A stretch of 64,000 nucleotides of DNA, from NCBI RefSeq assembly GCF_014522325.1, contig NZ_CP041983.1, positions 124,001-188,000 of the forward strand, in the 5' to 3' direction. Made by a program: the position numbers and the translations under genes. The notes beneath the pieces were generated by a model, which was not told the DNA's origin, did not search any database, and worked only from the letters and a program-made list of their open reading frames with translations. The stretch is from Lactobacillus sp. PV012. GTDB lineage: Bacteria > Bacillota > Bacilli > Lactobacillales > Lactobacillaceae. This document shows positions 1-8,146 of the stretch, one piece after another (the stretch's first letter is position 1; each line of letters starts with the position of its first letter).

Positions 1-67
1 TAGTTTTAAAATTTTCTTTAGACGTTTTCTATGTTAAGCCTCTAGTTTTATTCCAGCCACTTTTGTA

Positions 68-95
68 TTGACAAAAGTTTTTTAAGGCTGATAAT
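68..95 (+). promoter_or_regulatory. sigma-A type promoter for the SLAP protein gene
   Basis: A perfect TTGACA (68-73) is followed after 16 bases by GATAAT (90-95), about 40 bases before the chosen start at 137. The match and spacing fit a strong vegetative promoter. Inference from consensus only. Confidence 0.65.
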
Positions 96-136
96 TAAGT
101 TAAAACTTAGTGGATTTAGGAATGGAGAAATCAATT

Positions 137-1801
137 ATGAAAATAAATAAATTAGTGCTTTTTTCGGGAGTAGCCCTTTTAAGTGCAGGAATATTAAGTG
201 CAAAAAGTGTACAAGCAGATACTACTAATAACCTAGTTACAAAGACAGTAATGCATACCTCTCTTATTTATGATAAAAATGGAAAGAGTACAGGTAAACT
301 TTACAAGGCATATCAACATGTTAAAGTAACCAGTCCAGTTGAGATTAATGGTGCAAAGTACTATAAAATTGGTGACAATCAATATATCAAAGTTTCTAAT
401 GTTGATGGAGTTAGTCGAAAAATAACTCATAATGCTTATATTTATGCTACAAGTACTAAACGTGCTAATAAAGTATTACTAAAAAAAGGACAAATAATTA
501 GCACTTATGGTGGATCTTTTAAATTTAAGAATGGTAAGAGCTACTACAGAATTGGTGGACCAACTAAGTTATATGTAAAGGCTTATAACTTGAGTGGAAT
601 TGTTGCTCAAAAAGACTCTACTTCTTCAAATGAAGAAAAAAGTAATGCTAATAAAAATACCATTACTACAAATTCTCAAACTTCAACAGGAACTATAATT
701 ACTAAAAGCGCCTTAATTTATAACGAGAATGGCAAACCTTTTATGGGAGAAATTAGTGATAGTTCTTCAATAAGTGGAGCCGAAGGGAATAAATTCTTTC
801 GATCTGGAACAAAACTGAGTTTCGAGGGTACAAAAAATATTTCTGGTCAAATTTACTATAATGTTGGTAATGGAATGTACATTAAAAAATCTGAAATTCG
901 AGAAATTGTTGGTCAGGTTTTATTGAAACTAAAAAAAGGTAGTAAAATCTATGATAAAGCTGGAAGTGTAGTTTCAACAAAATTACCAGAAGGAAATGTA
1001 ATCAATTACACAGGTAAAGTAAATAATATTGATAAAGCTACAAAATATTACTTTATTAATAACGAAGGACAACCACAAGAAATTCCATATGTTTCTATTA
1101 AAGGAATTGATTATTATAATCTTGGAAAGTCTCAATATGTCAAAGTATCAGATGTTAATACAGTTAATGGTAATCAGATTTTGACGGATTATCTTACTGT
1201 AACTACTACTAAACAAGCTCCTTTGTATAATATGAAGGGTGAAAAAACTAAAGACACTATAGCAAAGAATAAGAAGATTCAAGTAGAAGACGAAGTAACC
1301 AATCCACAAAATTTGGAAGACATTGATGATACAGGTTGGACTTATTACTTCTATAAATTAAAAGGAGAAGATAAATTAATTAATGTTGGGGATGTGGATA
1401 GGGATAAGCAAAATCCACCATTTCCAGTAATGTATTTTGATGAAAATTCACCAATAGATTTATCAGTAAGTTTTCCAAAAGATACAATTGTTTATAATGA
1501 ACAAGGAGAAGTGAAGTATAAAGGTTGGGTTCTTCCTCATACTAATGGTGGATCATATCATGTTGTTAAATTAATGTACATTTATATTCCAAGTGAACAA
1601 AAAGCAGAACTTTTCTATGAAATGGCATCACATCACTTACGATTAGAAAATCCTGCTGACCATACCGTTATGGCAGGTGAAGATACAGGTACTGTCTATG
1701 TAAAAGCAAGTGATACAAACTACTCTGCTGGAATTGCTATCAAGCCATCCAACACACCAGAACAAGCCAAAGCAGCTTATGGAGTAAGTTTAAATAAATA
1801 G
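137..1801 (+). CDS. secreted SLAP-domain surface protein
   Basis: A 554-residue exported protein that probably binds the cell wall non-covalently. The N-terminus is a typical signal peptide (KINK, hydrophobic stretch, cleavage after VQA near residue 28). Four to five SLAP-type units follow (roughly residues 35-90, 94-155, 185-258, 259-342, 355-425), recognisable by the recurring pattern LIYDKNGK...YYKIGDNQYIKVSNV. SLAP domains in lactobacilli bind secondary wall polymers. The last 120 residues are not SLAP-like and I do not recognise them. ATG at 137 is chosen because GGAG sits nine bases upstream; the GTG at 110 and ATG at 122 lack a spaced ribosome binding site. There is no LPXTG motif. The 3' end carries one copy of a 26-bp repeat that recurs 454 bp downstream, so the present C-terminus may not be the ancestral one. 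Confidence 0.85.
   Translation: MKINKLVLFSGVALLSAGILSAKSVQADTTNNLVTKTVMHTSLIYDKNGKSTGKLYKAYQHVKVTSPVEINGAKYYKIGDNQYIKVSNVDGVSRKITHNAYIYATSTKRANKVLLKKGQIISTYGGSFKFKNGKSYYRIGGPTKLYVKAYNLSGIVAQKDSTSSNEEKSNANKNTITTNSQTSTGTIITKSALIYNENGKPFMGEISDSSSISGAEGNKFFRSGTKLSFEGTKNISGQIYYNVGNGMYIKKSEIREIVGQVLLKLKKGSKIYDKAGSVVSTKLPEGNVINYTGKVNNIDKATKYYFINNEGQPQEIPYVSIKGIDYYNLGKSQYVKVSDVNTVNGNQILTDYLTVTTTKQAPLYNMKGEKTKDTIAKNKKIQVEDEVTNPQNLEDIDDTGWTYYFYKLKGEDKLINVGDVDRDKQNPPFPVMYFDENSPIDLSVSFPKDTIVYNEQGEVKYKGWVLPHTNGGSYHVVKLMYIYIPSEQKAELFYEMASHHLRLENPADHTVMAGEDTGTVYVKASDTNYSAGIAIKPSNTPEQAKAAYGVSLNK
1753..1778 (+). repeat. 26-bp direct repeat, copy 1
   Basis: Perfect 26-base match to 2207-2232. It lies inside the last codons of the SLAP gene and encodes TPEQAKAA. 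Confidence 0.9.
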
Positions 1802-1822
1802 AATGTAATATGTATGATTTGA

Positions 1823-1906
1823 ATGTTAGCAGAAGTGCGCCCTTATAAGGCTGGTAGAGTTTATAAAATTCGTAGTTGGCGTTATGCTGGCTGGCGTTAT
1901 CAATAA
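1823..1906 (+). CDS. putative 27-residue cationic aromatic peptide
   Basis: A short frame between the SLAP gene and a membrane protein gene. It starts at ATG 1823 directly after an in-frame TGA and ends at TAA 1904-1906. The product is strongly basic (seven Arg/Lys, one Glu) and rich in Tyr and Trp; the end reads RSWRYAGWRYQ. No good ribosome binding site is visible. It is either a real small peptide, perhaps antimicrobial or toxic, or the relic of the 3' end of a longer gene. I do not recognise a family. It lies between the two 26-bp repeats. Confidence 0.3.
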   Translation: MLAEVRPYKAGRVYKIRSWRYAGWRYQ

Positions 1907-1921
1907 AAGGAAGGTTTTGAC

Positions 1922-2194
1922 ATGCGTCATGCAATACTCGATGATAATGCATATAAAGTAGTAAAGTATGGTTTGATTATTGCTACACTGATTATTTTAG
2001 TTTTGCCGTGGATTAATAAAAAGCAGCTAAACTACTGGTTAATTGGGACTTATTTACTTATATTTGGAGATTGGCTAGCTACTTTCTTTCAACATCACTC
2101 TGTTAATGTAGTACTAGCATTAGTTCTAGGCTATCTTATTGATATAATTGTATGTGTTGGGCTGCTTTTTTATACTATGATTATTAATGTTTAA
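1922..2194 (+). CDS. small three-helix membrane protein, unknown function
   Basis: A 90-residue protein with a clear ribosome binding site (GGAAGG, nine bases before ATG 1922). Three hydrophobic segments are visible: about residues 16-30, 37-56 and 61-88. The second ends with a WLATFFQHH stretch. No conserved motif suggests catalysis. Size, topology and position directly after a cationic peptide frame resemble bacteriocin immunity or small phage-type membrane proteins, but this is only analogy. The gene sits wholly inside the interval bounded by the 26-bp direct repeats, so it may have arrived with them. Confidence 0.65.
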   Translation: MRHAILDDNAYKVVKYGLIIATLIILVLPWINKKQLNYWLIGTYLLIFGDWLATFFQHHSVNVVLALVLGYLIDIIVCVGLLFYTMIINV

Positions 2195-2206
2195 GTTGGT
2201 TCTAAT

Positions 2207-2232
2207 CACACCAGAACAAGCCAAAGCAGCTT
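2207..2232 (+). repeat. 26-bp direct repeat, copy 2
   Basis: Identical to 1753-1778. The reading frame continues TPEQAKAACEASLAK then stop, an alternative C-terminus to the YGVSLNK ending of the SLAP gene. This looks like the displaced 3' end of an older version of that gene. Confidence 0.85.
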
Positions 2233-2281
2233 GTGAAGCATCCCTAGCAAAGTAGAAAAGTATCTGGGAAAAATATAAAAT

Positions 2282-2332
2282 AAAAATGCTGAATTATCTT
2301 CGTTTATAAAACGTCGATACGTCAGCATTTTT
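2282..2332. terminator. bidirectional terminator
   Basis: AAAATGCTGA and TCAGCATTTTT form the outer stem around a 29-base interior, with A-rich and T-rich flanks on either side. It serves the convergent genes ending at 2194 (+) and 2396 (-). Confidence 0.7.
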
Positions 2333-2395
2333 ATTTCCACCTTTATTCGGAAATTAGACAAAAGTTGTTTTCCCTAGTACTTTTAAGTATCCAGG

Positions 2396-3520
2396 TTAAA
2401 CTGAAATTTTTTCCCGTGGACTAAGAGAAACATGGATTAATTGCAAAGCATTGATTAAAACTACAACAAAACCTGTAATGGCAATCACAGTAAAATGAGG
2501 TACGATAAGGCAGAGAGCAAACCCAAGTAAGGTAGAAACAGAAAAAACTCCAATAGTAAATTTTGAAAGTTTAAATTCTTTCTTATTATATGTAGTTGAA
2601 AGAGCCAAACCAAAGTAAAAGAGTAAAATTCCACCAAATAAGCAACTTACTGCAAACCAAGATAAAGCTTCTTCTTCGTGAATAAACTTCAAGCTGACTG
2701 TAATCAGACTAATTCCAAAAATAATAAAGTAATGTAAATAAATTAGCAAGGTACTGGTGGCATCTGGTTGGTCTTCTTGAATAATCCAATCAAATTGCAG
2801 TACATAAGTTAAAAAGAGCAATGCTACCATAATAAAAAGCAAAACAGAGAAGACAGATAAAGTTTGTGGACGGAAATAATCTGCAATGCCAATTATTGTT
2901 TCACCAAAAATTACAATTACTAAAAGATTTAACCGCTCTAAAAAATGAGGGAAAATAATTGGATGTTTAATGGTAGTTTTATTCATTAAAAGAGGCATCA
3001 GCCAGCTTAGACCTAGACCAACAATTGCGATAATAAATCCCCAAATATTGTCTAAAATACCCCCAATAATTAAACAGATTGCTCTAAAAATAAGAAATCC
3101 AAAGTAGGTTTTAGTGATTTTTTTATCAATTTCACTTTTGACTTGAAAAAATGTGATGAGATAATGCAAAGCTAAGGTACTAGATAAACAACCAGCTGAA
3201 ATAAATAAAACTCGCATTTCAGTTAAATTGTTAGTGTCAAAAGAATTAGACATAAATAAAACAATCATCATATCGACAAAATAAAAGGCAATGTCTAGCC
3301 ACGAAGAATGCCCGTAGCGATTGGTAAAGGTTGTTTGTACCATCCAAGAACTAATGAAAATAAGCATAATAATTACAAATAATCCAAATGAAATTGGATT
3401 CACTAAGCCATGATCTAAATGGTGCATAATTTCTGTTGTTTTGGAAATCATGTAAACAAAAACTAAATCATAAAAAAGAGCTATTTTTGATACTTTTTTC
3501 TCTGGTAAATGATTTAACAT
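2396..3520 (-). CDS. ltrA: LtrA family membrane protein
   Basis: A 374-residue polytopic membrane protein of the low temperature requirement A family. The N-terminal signature KVSKIALFYDLVFVYMISKTTE, with the conserved FxDLVFV core, is typical, as is the later LERLNLLVIVIFGETIIGI segment near residues 195-215. About ten hydrophobic helices are visible. The family is linked by name to growth of Listeria at low temperature, but its biochemical role is unknown. The gene is transcribed alone, divergent from metA, and ends against a shared terminator. Length agrees with the family. Confidence 0.85.
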   Translation of the reverse strand: MLNHLPEKKVSKIALFYDLVFVYMISKTTEIMHHLDHGLVNPISFGLFVIIMLIFISSWMVQTTFTNRYGHSSWLDIAFYFVDMMIVLFMSNSFDTNNLTEMRVLFISAGCLSSTLALHYLITFFQVKSEIDKKITKTYFGFLIFRAICLIIGGILDNIWGFIIAIVGLGLSWLMPLLMNKTTIKHPIIFPHFLERLNLLVIVIFGETIIGIADYFRPQTLSVFSVLLFIMVALLFLTYVLQFDWIIQEDQPDATSTLLIYLHYFIIFGISLITVSLKFIHEEEALSWFAVSCLFGGILLFYFGLALSTTYNKKEFKLSKFTIGVFSVSTLLGFALCLIVPHFTVIAITGFVVVLINALQLIHVSLSPREKISV

Positions 3521-3614
3521 AGTAAATAAACCAACTTTCTATAAGGTTACTTCTCAATTCTAACATTATTCATACTTTAAAAGTTTTCAAATACAAGCAC
3601 TAATTATTTGTAAG

Positions 3615-3623
3615 TGGTATAAT
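3615..3623 (+). promoter_or_regulatory. extended -10 promoter for metA-cysK
   Basis: TGGTATAAT is a perfect extended -10 element (TGn plus TATAAT) 28 bases before the metA start. No convincing -35 box is present, as is common for extended -10 promoters. No S-box or T-box fits in the 130-base upstream gap. Confidence 0.6.
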
Positions 3624-3651
3624 TGAATAAATTGGAAAGGAGGGCAAGTAA

Positions 3652-4479
3652 ATGAAACCAATTAAAATAGGAATCTTGAATTTAATGCATGATAAAGAAG
3701 ATACGCAGAAACGTTTTGAAAAAATATTCAAAAATTCAAAAAATGATATAAAAGTAGAATTCTTTTATCCCAAGACAAAATATCAAGATAAAGAAGTTCC
3801 AGAAAATGTTAAAGCCATTTCACAACCACTAGACTTAACAAAAGTTGCTGATTTTGATGGATTTATTATTACAGGGGCTCCAATTGAGCATTTTGATTTT
3901 AAAGATGTGACCTACATTGAAGAAATTCGATGTTTACTTTCTGAATTGGATCGAAACCACGTGCAACAATTATATTTATGTTGGGGTGCGATGGCAGCTT
4001 TAAATTATTTTTATGGAATTAAAAAAGTACCCCTATCTCAGAAAATTTTTGGTATTTATCCTAATGAAATTTTGAAAGCCCATCCTTTACTAGCTGGGTT
4101 AAGTAAAGACTTTTTAGCGCCTCATGCACGATATGCAGATATGGATATTGAACAAATCGCCCAAGATCCACGATTGGAAATTAACAGTCTATCTAAGAAT
4201 AGAAACTTACTTTTAGTGACTTCGCCTCCATATCCAGAAAGAACATTTTTGTTTGCTCACTTAGAGTATGGAAGAAATGCTCTTAGAAAAGAGTATCAAC
4301 GAGAAATAAATGCTCATCCAGAAAGAAATTATCAAAAGCCTGAAAATTATTTTTCACGTGAAACACCAAATTTACCAGAATTTAAATGGAAAAATACCCA
4401 GGAGCATTTTTTTAAAAATTGGATTAATGAATTAATTAAGGAGAAAAATTATGGCAGAAATTTACAACTCAGTTACTGA
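3652..4479 (+). CDS. metA: homoserine O-acetyltransferase, MetA type
   Basis: Transfers an acyl group to homoserine, the first committed step toward homocysteine and methionine. At 275 residues it lacks about 35 N-terminal residues compared with the E. coli enzyme but keeps the core: LNLM near residue 10, TGAP at 74-77, nucleophile Cys110 in [16 protein letters not shown] near 156, and His203/Glu205 in FAHLEYG. Glu79 follows TGAPI; Glu at this place is known to select acetyl-CoA, whereas Gly selects succinyl-CoA, so acetylation is predicted. An AGGAGG-type ribosome binding site precedes ATG 3652. The 3' end overlaps cysK by 29 bases, implying co-translation. Confidence 0.85.
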   Translation: MKPIKIGILNLMHDKEDTQKRFEKIFKNSKNDIKVEFFYPKTKYQDKEVPENVKAISQPLDLTKVADFDGFIITGAPIEHFDFKDVTYIEEIRCLLSELDRNHVQQLYLCWGAMAALNYFYGIKKVPLSQKIFGIYPNEILKAHPLLAGLSKDFLAPHARYADMDIEQIAQDPRLEINSLSKNRNLLLVTSPPYPERTFLFAHLEYGRNALRKEYQREINAHPERNYQKPENYFSRETPNLPEFKWKNTQEHFFKNWINELIKEKNYGRNLQLSY

Positions 4480-5383
4480 ATTAGTAGGAAACACTCCCTT
4501 ATTGAAATTGAATAATATTACTGATGACAACATGGCTGACATTTATGTGAAGCTAGAGTCAAAAAATCCTGCAGGATCAGTGAAAGATAGAATTGCCTTG
4601 GCAATGATTGAAAAGGCTGAACGTGAAGGCAAAATCAAGCCAGGTGACACTATTGTAGAACCAACCTCTGGTAATACTGGAATTGGATTAGCCAGCATGG
4701 GAGCTGCTAAGGGCTACAAGGTAATTATTGTAATGCCTGAAAGTATGAGTGTTGAAAGAAGAAAATTGATGAAGGGTTATGGAGCAGAATTAATTTTAAC
4801 TCCTGCTGCTGAAGGGATGAAAGGTTCAATTGCTAAGGCAGAAGAATTAGTTAAAAATCATGGTTACTTTATGCCAATGCAATTTGATAATCCAGAAAAT
4901 CCTAATATTCATGAATTGACCACTGGTCCGGAAATTATTGGCGCATTTCAAGGATTGGGAAAAAAGATTGATGCCTTTGTAGCAGGTGTTGGTACTGGAG
5001 GAACTTTATCAGGAATTGGACGTGCCTTAAAGCAAGCTGATCCTGAAACTAAAGTCTATGCTTTAGAGCCAGCTGAATCACCACTTTTAAAGGATGGTAA
5101 GACTGGAAAACATGGTATTCAAGGAATTTCTGCTGGTTTTATTCCAAAGAATTTAGATCAGGAAGTTTATGATGATGTGGTAGAAATTTCCACTGATCAA
5201 GCAATGAAAACAGCTCGTCAAGTTGGTCGCAAAGAGGGATTTTTGCCAGGAATTTCAGCCGGTGCTAATATTGCGGGTGCAATTGAGCTAGCTAAAAAAT
5301 TAGGCGCAGGTCATACTGTAGTCACTGTTGCTCCAGATGGTGGAGATCGTTATTTATCAACAGCCTTATTTAACGAAGAATAA
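4451..5383 (+). CDS. cysK: PLP-dependent cysteine synthase family protein
   Basis: A 310-residue fold-type II PLP enzyme. The Schiff-base lysine is Lys45 in NPAGSVKDR. The substrate loop TSGNTGIG, the phosphate loop [10 protein letters not shown] and the C-terminal [12 protein letters not shown] are all intact. The family combines O-acetylserine with sulfide to give cysteine. It starts inside metA behind AAGGAG and has no serine acetyltransferase beside it. Since metA should make O-acetylhomoserine, this enzyme may act on that substrate to give homocysteine; the sequence alone does not decide between the two. Length is normal. Confidence 0.9.
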   Translation: MAEIYNSVTELVGNTPLLKLNNITDDNMADIYVKLESKNPAGSVKDRIALAMIEKAEREGKIKPGDTIVEPTSGNTGIGLASMGAAKGYKVIIVMPESMSVERRKLMKGYGAELILTPAAEGMKGSIAKAEELVKNHGYFMPMQFDNPENPNIHELTTGPEIIGAFQGLGKKIDAFVAGVGTGGTLSGIGRALKQADPETKVYALEPAESPLLKDGKTGKHGIQGISAGFIPKNLDQEVYDDVVEISTDQAMKTARQVGRKEGFLPGISAGANIAGAIELAKKLGAGHTVVTVAPDGGDRYLSTALFNEE

Positions 5384-5393
5384 ATGAAGATAG

Positions 5394-5437
5394 AAAAAAT
5401 CATAATTTCTCATTGAAAGAGGAATTATGATTTTTTT
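5394..5437. terminator. bidirectional terminator after cysK
   Basis: AAAAAATCATAATT pairs with AATTATGATTTTTTT around a short loop. Overlaps the end of the convergent antitoxin gene. Confidence 0.85.
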
Positions 5438-5748
5438 GTTGCTTTAACGCCTAAGTTTACTTGGAGACCAAATTCTTTCATGGCCTGCTCTTTAGAAAGG
5501 GGGGAAGTTTTTCTTGCTTCACTTTCTAATTCTTCTAAACCAAGAGGTATATTATTTTTCATTAAGCGAAATTGTTTAATGAGTTCATTCCCCTCGTAGC
5601 CTTGACTAATTAAGTCTTTTAATATTTCTTCATCAAAATCAAAAAAGTCATCAGCTTCTACAAATTCATAAAAAATACCCTTTTTAGTTAGTTTAGGTCT
5701 AAGTTTTGTCCCAGATGATATATTGAATGCTTTGGGAATAGCAACCAT
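5425..5748 (-). CDS. AbrB/MazE-type antitoxin, start codon apparently lost
   Basis: The longest frame from ATG (107 residues) begins MVAIPKAFNI, the middle of an AbrB/SpoVT swapped-hairpin DNA-binding domain. Reading further upstream in the same frame gives LQVRKQGNSL directly before it, the expected missing first strand, so the true protein should start near 5787. There GAGGTGA (5794-5800) is followed after six bases by AGG (5785-5787) where ATG is expected; no other good start exists before the in-frame TGA. The gene may therefore be poorly translated or dead, or use a non-standard start. The C-terminal half (about residues 60-107) is acidic then basic, as in antitoxins that wrap a toxin. 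No toxin gene lies on either side. Confidence 0.6.
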   Translation of the reverse strand: MVAIPKAFNISSGTKLRPKLTKKGIFYEFVEADDFFDFDEEILKDLISQGYEGNELIKQFRLMKNNIPLGLEELESEARKTSPLSKEQAMKEFGLQVNLGVKATKKS

Positions 5749-5935
5749 TAATGAATTCCCTTGTTTGCGTACTTGTAAAATTTCCCTTAGTATTCACCTC
5801 ATAATTATTATAATTTTTGCTTTTTATAATTATAAGTAATTACTTTTTAATAAAATAATTTTATTGCTTTTTTAACCTCTACTTAAAAAAATAGTGGTAT
5901 TATCTGAAAAAAGGCTAACATTGAGGAAGAGAATA

Positions 5936-6811
5936 GTGAAAAAAATATCTTTAATCTTAGTATTGTTTCTGGTTTTAGGATTAGCAGCTTGCAGTAAAGC
6001 TAAACCACAAGCTGCTAAAAATCCTGAAACTCAAGTAGCAAAAGTACATTTTTCTAAAAAATATCAAGTAAAATCAACGCCCACACTTATTTTTCATGGT
6101 GCAATGAGCAATTATCATGCAGAAGAAAGTTTAGTAAAAAAAGCTCAACGCTTAGGTTTTACGAATAATGTAATTCGGGCCAATGTTGATCCAGATGGTA
6201 AGGTGACTTTTGTTGGCACCTTGAAGCAAAATGCAATTAATCCAATTGTGGAGGTTAATTATGAAAATAATATTCAATTCAATCTCCCTAAGGCAGGGAT
6301 GTATGCGGTAAATGTTGTAAAGGCACTTAAACAACAATATAGTATTAAAAAAGTAAATATGGTCGCTCACTCTTTAGGAAATATGTCAGTCATGTATTAT
6401 TTACTTGCCAGTCAACGAGAAAAATTACCTACTTTGAACAAACAAGTAGCAATTGCAGGACTATTTGATGGTGTTAACCTTCCGGGAGCAACAGAAGATA
6501 TGGCTGAACCCAAGAATTTAAGGTTGAATGAAGCCGGTAAGCCAAACAAAATGAATTCAACTTACAAACAACTTTTGCAGTTACGTAAATTATATAGCCA
6601 AACCCAACTTCCTGTATTAAATATTGTTGGCAATAAAGCAGATAATTCAGATGGGTTAGTTTCAAATGTATCTTCTGAATCATTAAAATATTTAGTTGGT
6701 AGTGATCCAAATTATCAATTACAAAAATATTATGGCCCTAACGCAGATCATGGACGTCTAACTTATAATTCGCAAGTAACAACAAGGATTACCAATTTTT
6801 TGTGGGATTAA
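5936..6811 (+). CDS. lipoprotein alpha/beta hydrolase, DUF915 family
   Basis: A 291-residue surface lipoprotein. The signal peptide ends in the lipobox LAAC, so Cys19 should be lipidated. The rest is an alpha/beta hydrolase: IFHGAMS oxyanion region, nucleophile elbow AHSLGN, a later NKADNSDGLV segment likely to carry the acid, and His in NADHGRL near the end. This pattern matches the DUF915 family of secreted lactobacillus and listerial hydrolases; the substrate is unknown. GTG at 5936 is chosen because GAGGAAG lies just upstream; the earlier GTG at 5894 adds a charged tail before the signal peptide and lacks a binding site. It is monocistronic and closed by a strong hairpin. Confidence 0.8.
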   Translation: MKKISLILVLFLVLGLAACSKAKPQAAKNPETQVAKVHFSKKYQVKSTPTLIFHGAMSNYHAEESLVKKAQRLGFTNNVIRANVDPDGKVTFVGTLKQNAINPIVEVNYENNIQFNLPKAGMYAVNVVKALKQQYSIKKVNMVAHSLGNMSVMYYLLASQREKLPTLNKQVAIAGLFDGVNLPGATEDMAEPKNLRLNEAGKPNKMNSTYKQLLQLRKLYSQTQLPVLNIVGNKADNSDGLVSNVSSESLKYLVGSDPNYQLQKYYGPNADHGRLTYNSQVTTRITNFLWD

Positions 6812-6829
6812 ATTAAATAAGTAAAAAGA

Positions 6830-6877
6830 AATAGCCAATATATCAAGGTTTTAGAAAACCAAGAATATTGGCTATTT
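6830..6877. terminator. terminator
   Basis: AAATAGCCAATAT pairs with ATATTGGCTATTT; T-rich flank on the + side and A-rich on the - side, so it can serve both convergent genes. Confidence 0.75.
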
Positions 6878-6904
6878 GTGATTTAAGAATTTTAGATTCT
6901 GTTA

Positions 6905-8041
6905 TTACTTGTTAACGAAAGTATTAGCTTTAATGTGATTCAAAATTTCATAACCAGCAGCTTTACTATTATCTTTACCATTGTAAGTTTGGTTTAAGAA
7001 CATAATAATTCCGTTTTGGTTATCATAAGTTAATTGAACCCAACTATTAAAGTGAACCCCGTAGATACTACCAAAGGCAGTCTTTAAATTACCATTGTTG
7101 TAGAGATAGAGACCACCAGAATAATCGCGATCTTTACTCATTGATGCAAGGTGAGTTAAGTAATGGAAATCACTACTACTTAAAATTTGTCCATTCATCA
7201 TCCCTTGTAAGATGCGGTAGTATTCGAGAGGTGTCGTAAATAAATTCCCAGCTCCTACAATTTGAGAGGCAACGGTACTCTTAATGTAGTCGGCATCTTG
7301 ATAGTTTTTATTTTGCCAGATGTAAGAAATAGCATCTGTCTTCCAACTAGGAATATCTTCATAAAGGTAGGTATTAGTTAAGCCTAAACGATTTATAATT
7401 CTGGAATTGAAATTACTTTGATATGATTGGTTAGTTTCTTTACGAATAATTCCTGCCAAAAGCATGTAGTTGGCATTGTTATAGTAGTAACCACCTGGTT
7501 CATTTTCAGGAGTAGTATTAATCTTGTCGATTATCCAATCAATAGCACCTTGTTCTGAATAATTAATGCCACGATTATATTCAGTTCCTGTGGCCACAAT
7601 TCCAGAAGTGTGGGTTAAAAGCTGTCCTACACTAATCTTGTCAGCATTCTTTAAGTTAGGGTACCAACGAGAAATCTTAGTGTATTGAGAAAAACTTTGA
7701 CTAGTATTATTTTTTTCGTTGATTAACTGAACGATCATTGCCCCAGTGATGACCTTTTGTAAGGAAGCGGTAGGGTAAACAATATTTGAGCGTCCATTAC
7801 CATAACGCTTGCCGTACCAAGCATAACCATAATTAATAGGTTGGGCAATTCCATCTTTAACTACTAAGACACTACCACGAACCTTATACTTAGCCATAGT
7901 GGATCTTACAAAAGTTCTCATTTCTGATTGATCATAGCTTGCTGCTTGAACTGGTTGGCTTGTTTTGCTGTTAAATAAAGTAGCTGCAGGACTAAGACCG
8001 AGGGCAAGGGCTGCAGATAAAGCCATAAACTTCTTTTTCAC
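6905..8041 (-). CDS. secreted serine hydrolase, beta-lactamase/DD-peptidase fold (copy 1)
   Basis: A 378-residue exported protein of the class C beta-lactamase-related family. The signal peptide ends near VQA (residue 33). The active-site serine motif is S93-L-Q-K96; a Tyr-x-Asn type motif lies in YYYNNANY, followed by LLAGII as in penicillin-binding relatives. GTG at 8041 is preceded by AAGGG at suitable spacing. Such proteins act on D-amino-acid peptides or esters of the wall; a true beta-lactamase role is not implied. It is about half identical by eye to the next gene upstream and clearly arose by tandem duplication. Confidence 0.8.
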   Translation of the reverse strand: MKKKFMALSAALALGLSPAATLFNSKTSQPVQAASYDQSEMRTFVRSTMAKYKVRGSVLVVKDGIAQPINYGYAWYGKRYGNGRSNIVYPTASLQKVITGAMIVQLINEKNNTSQSFSQYTKISRWYPNLKNADKISVGQLLTHTSGIVATGTEYNRGINYSEQGAIDWIIDKINTTPENEPGGYYYNNANYMLLAGIIRKETNQSYQSNFNSRIINRLGLTNTYLYEDIPSWKTDAISYIWQNKNYQDADYIKSTVASQIVGAGNLFTTPLEYYRILQGMMNGQILSSSDFHYLTHLASMSKDRDYSGGLYLYNNGNLKTAFGSIYGVHFNSWVQLTYDNQNGIIMFLNQTYNGKDNSKAAGYEILNHIKANTFVNK

Positions 8042-8146
8042 TGTTAATATCCCTTCAATATTTACTTATTTACTTCTAAATTAAACTCAATTAACATTGT
8101 ATGCTTAATTTTAGCGAAATAGTTAATCGTAACAGAAATTTAAAGA

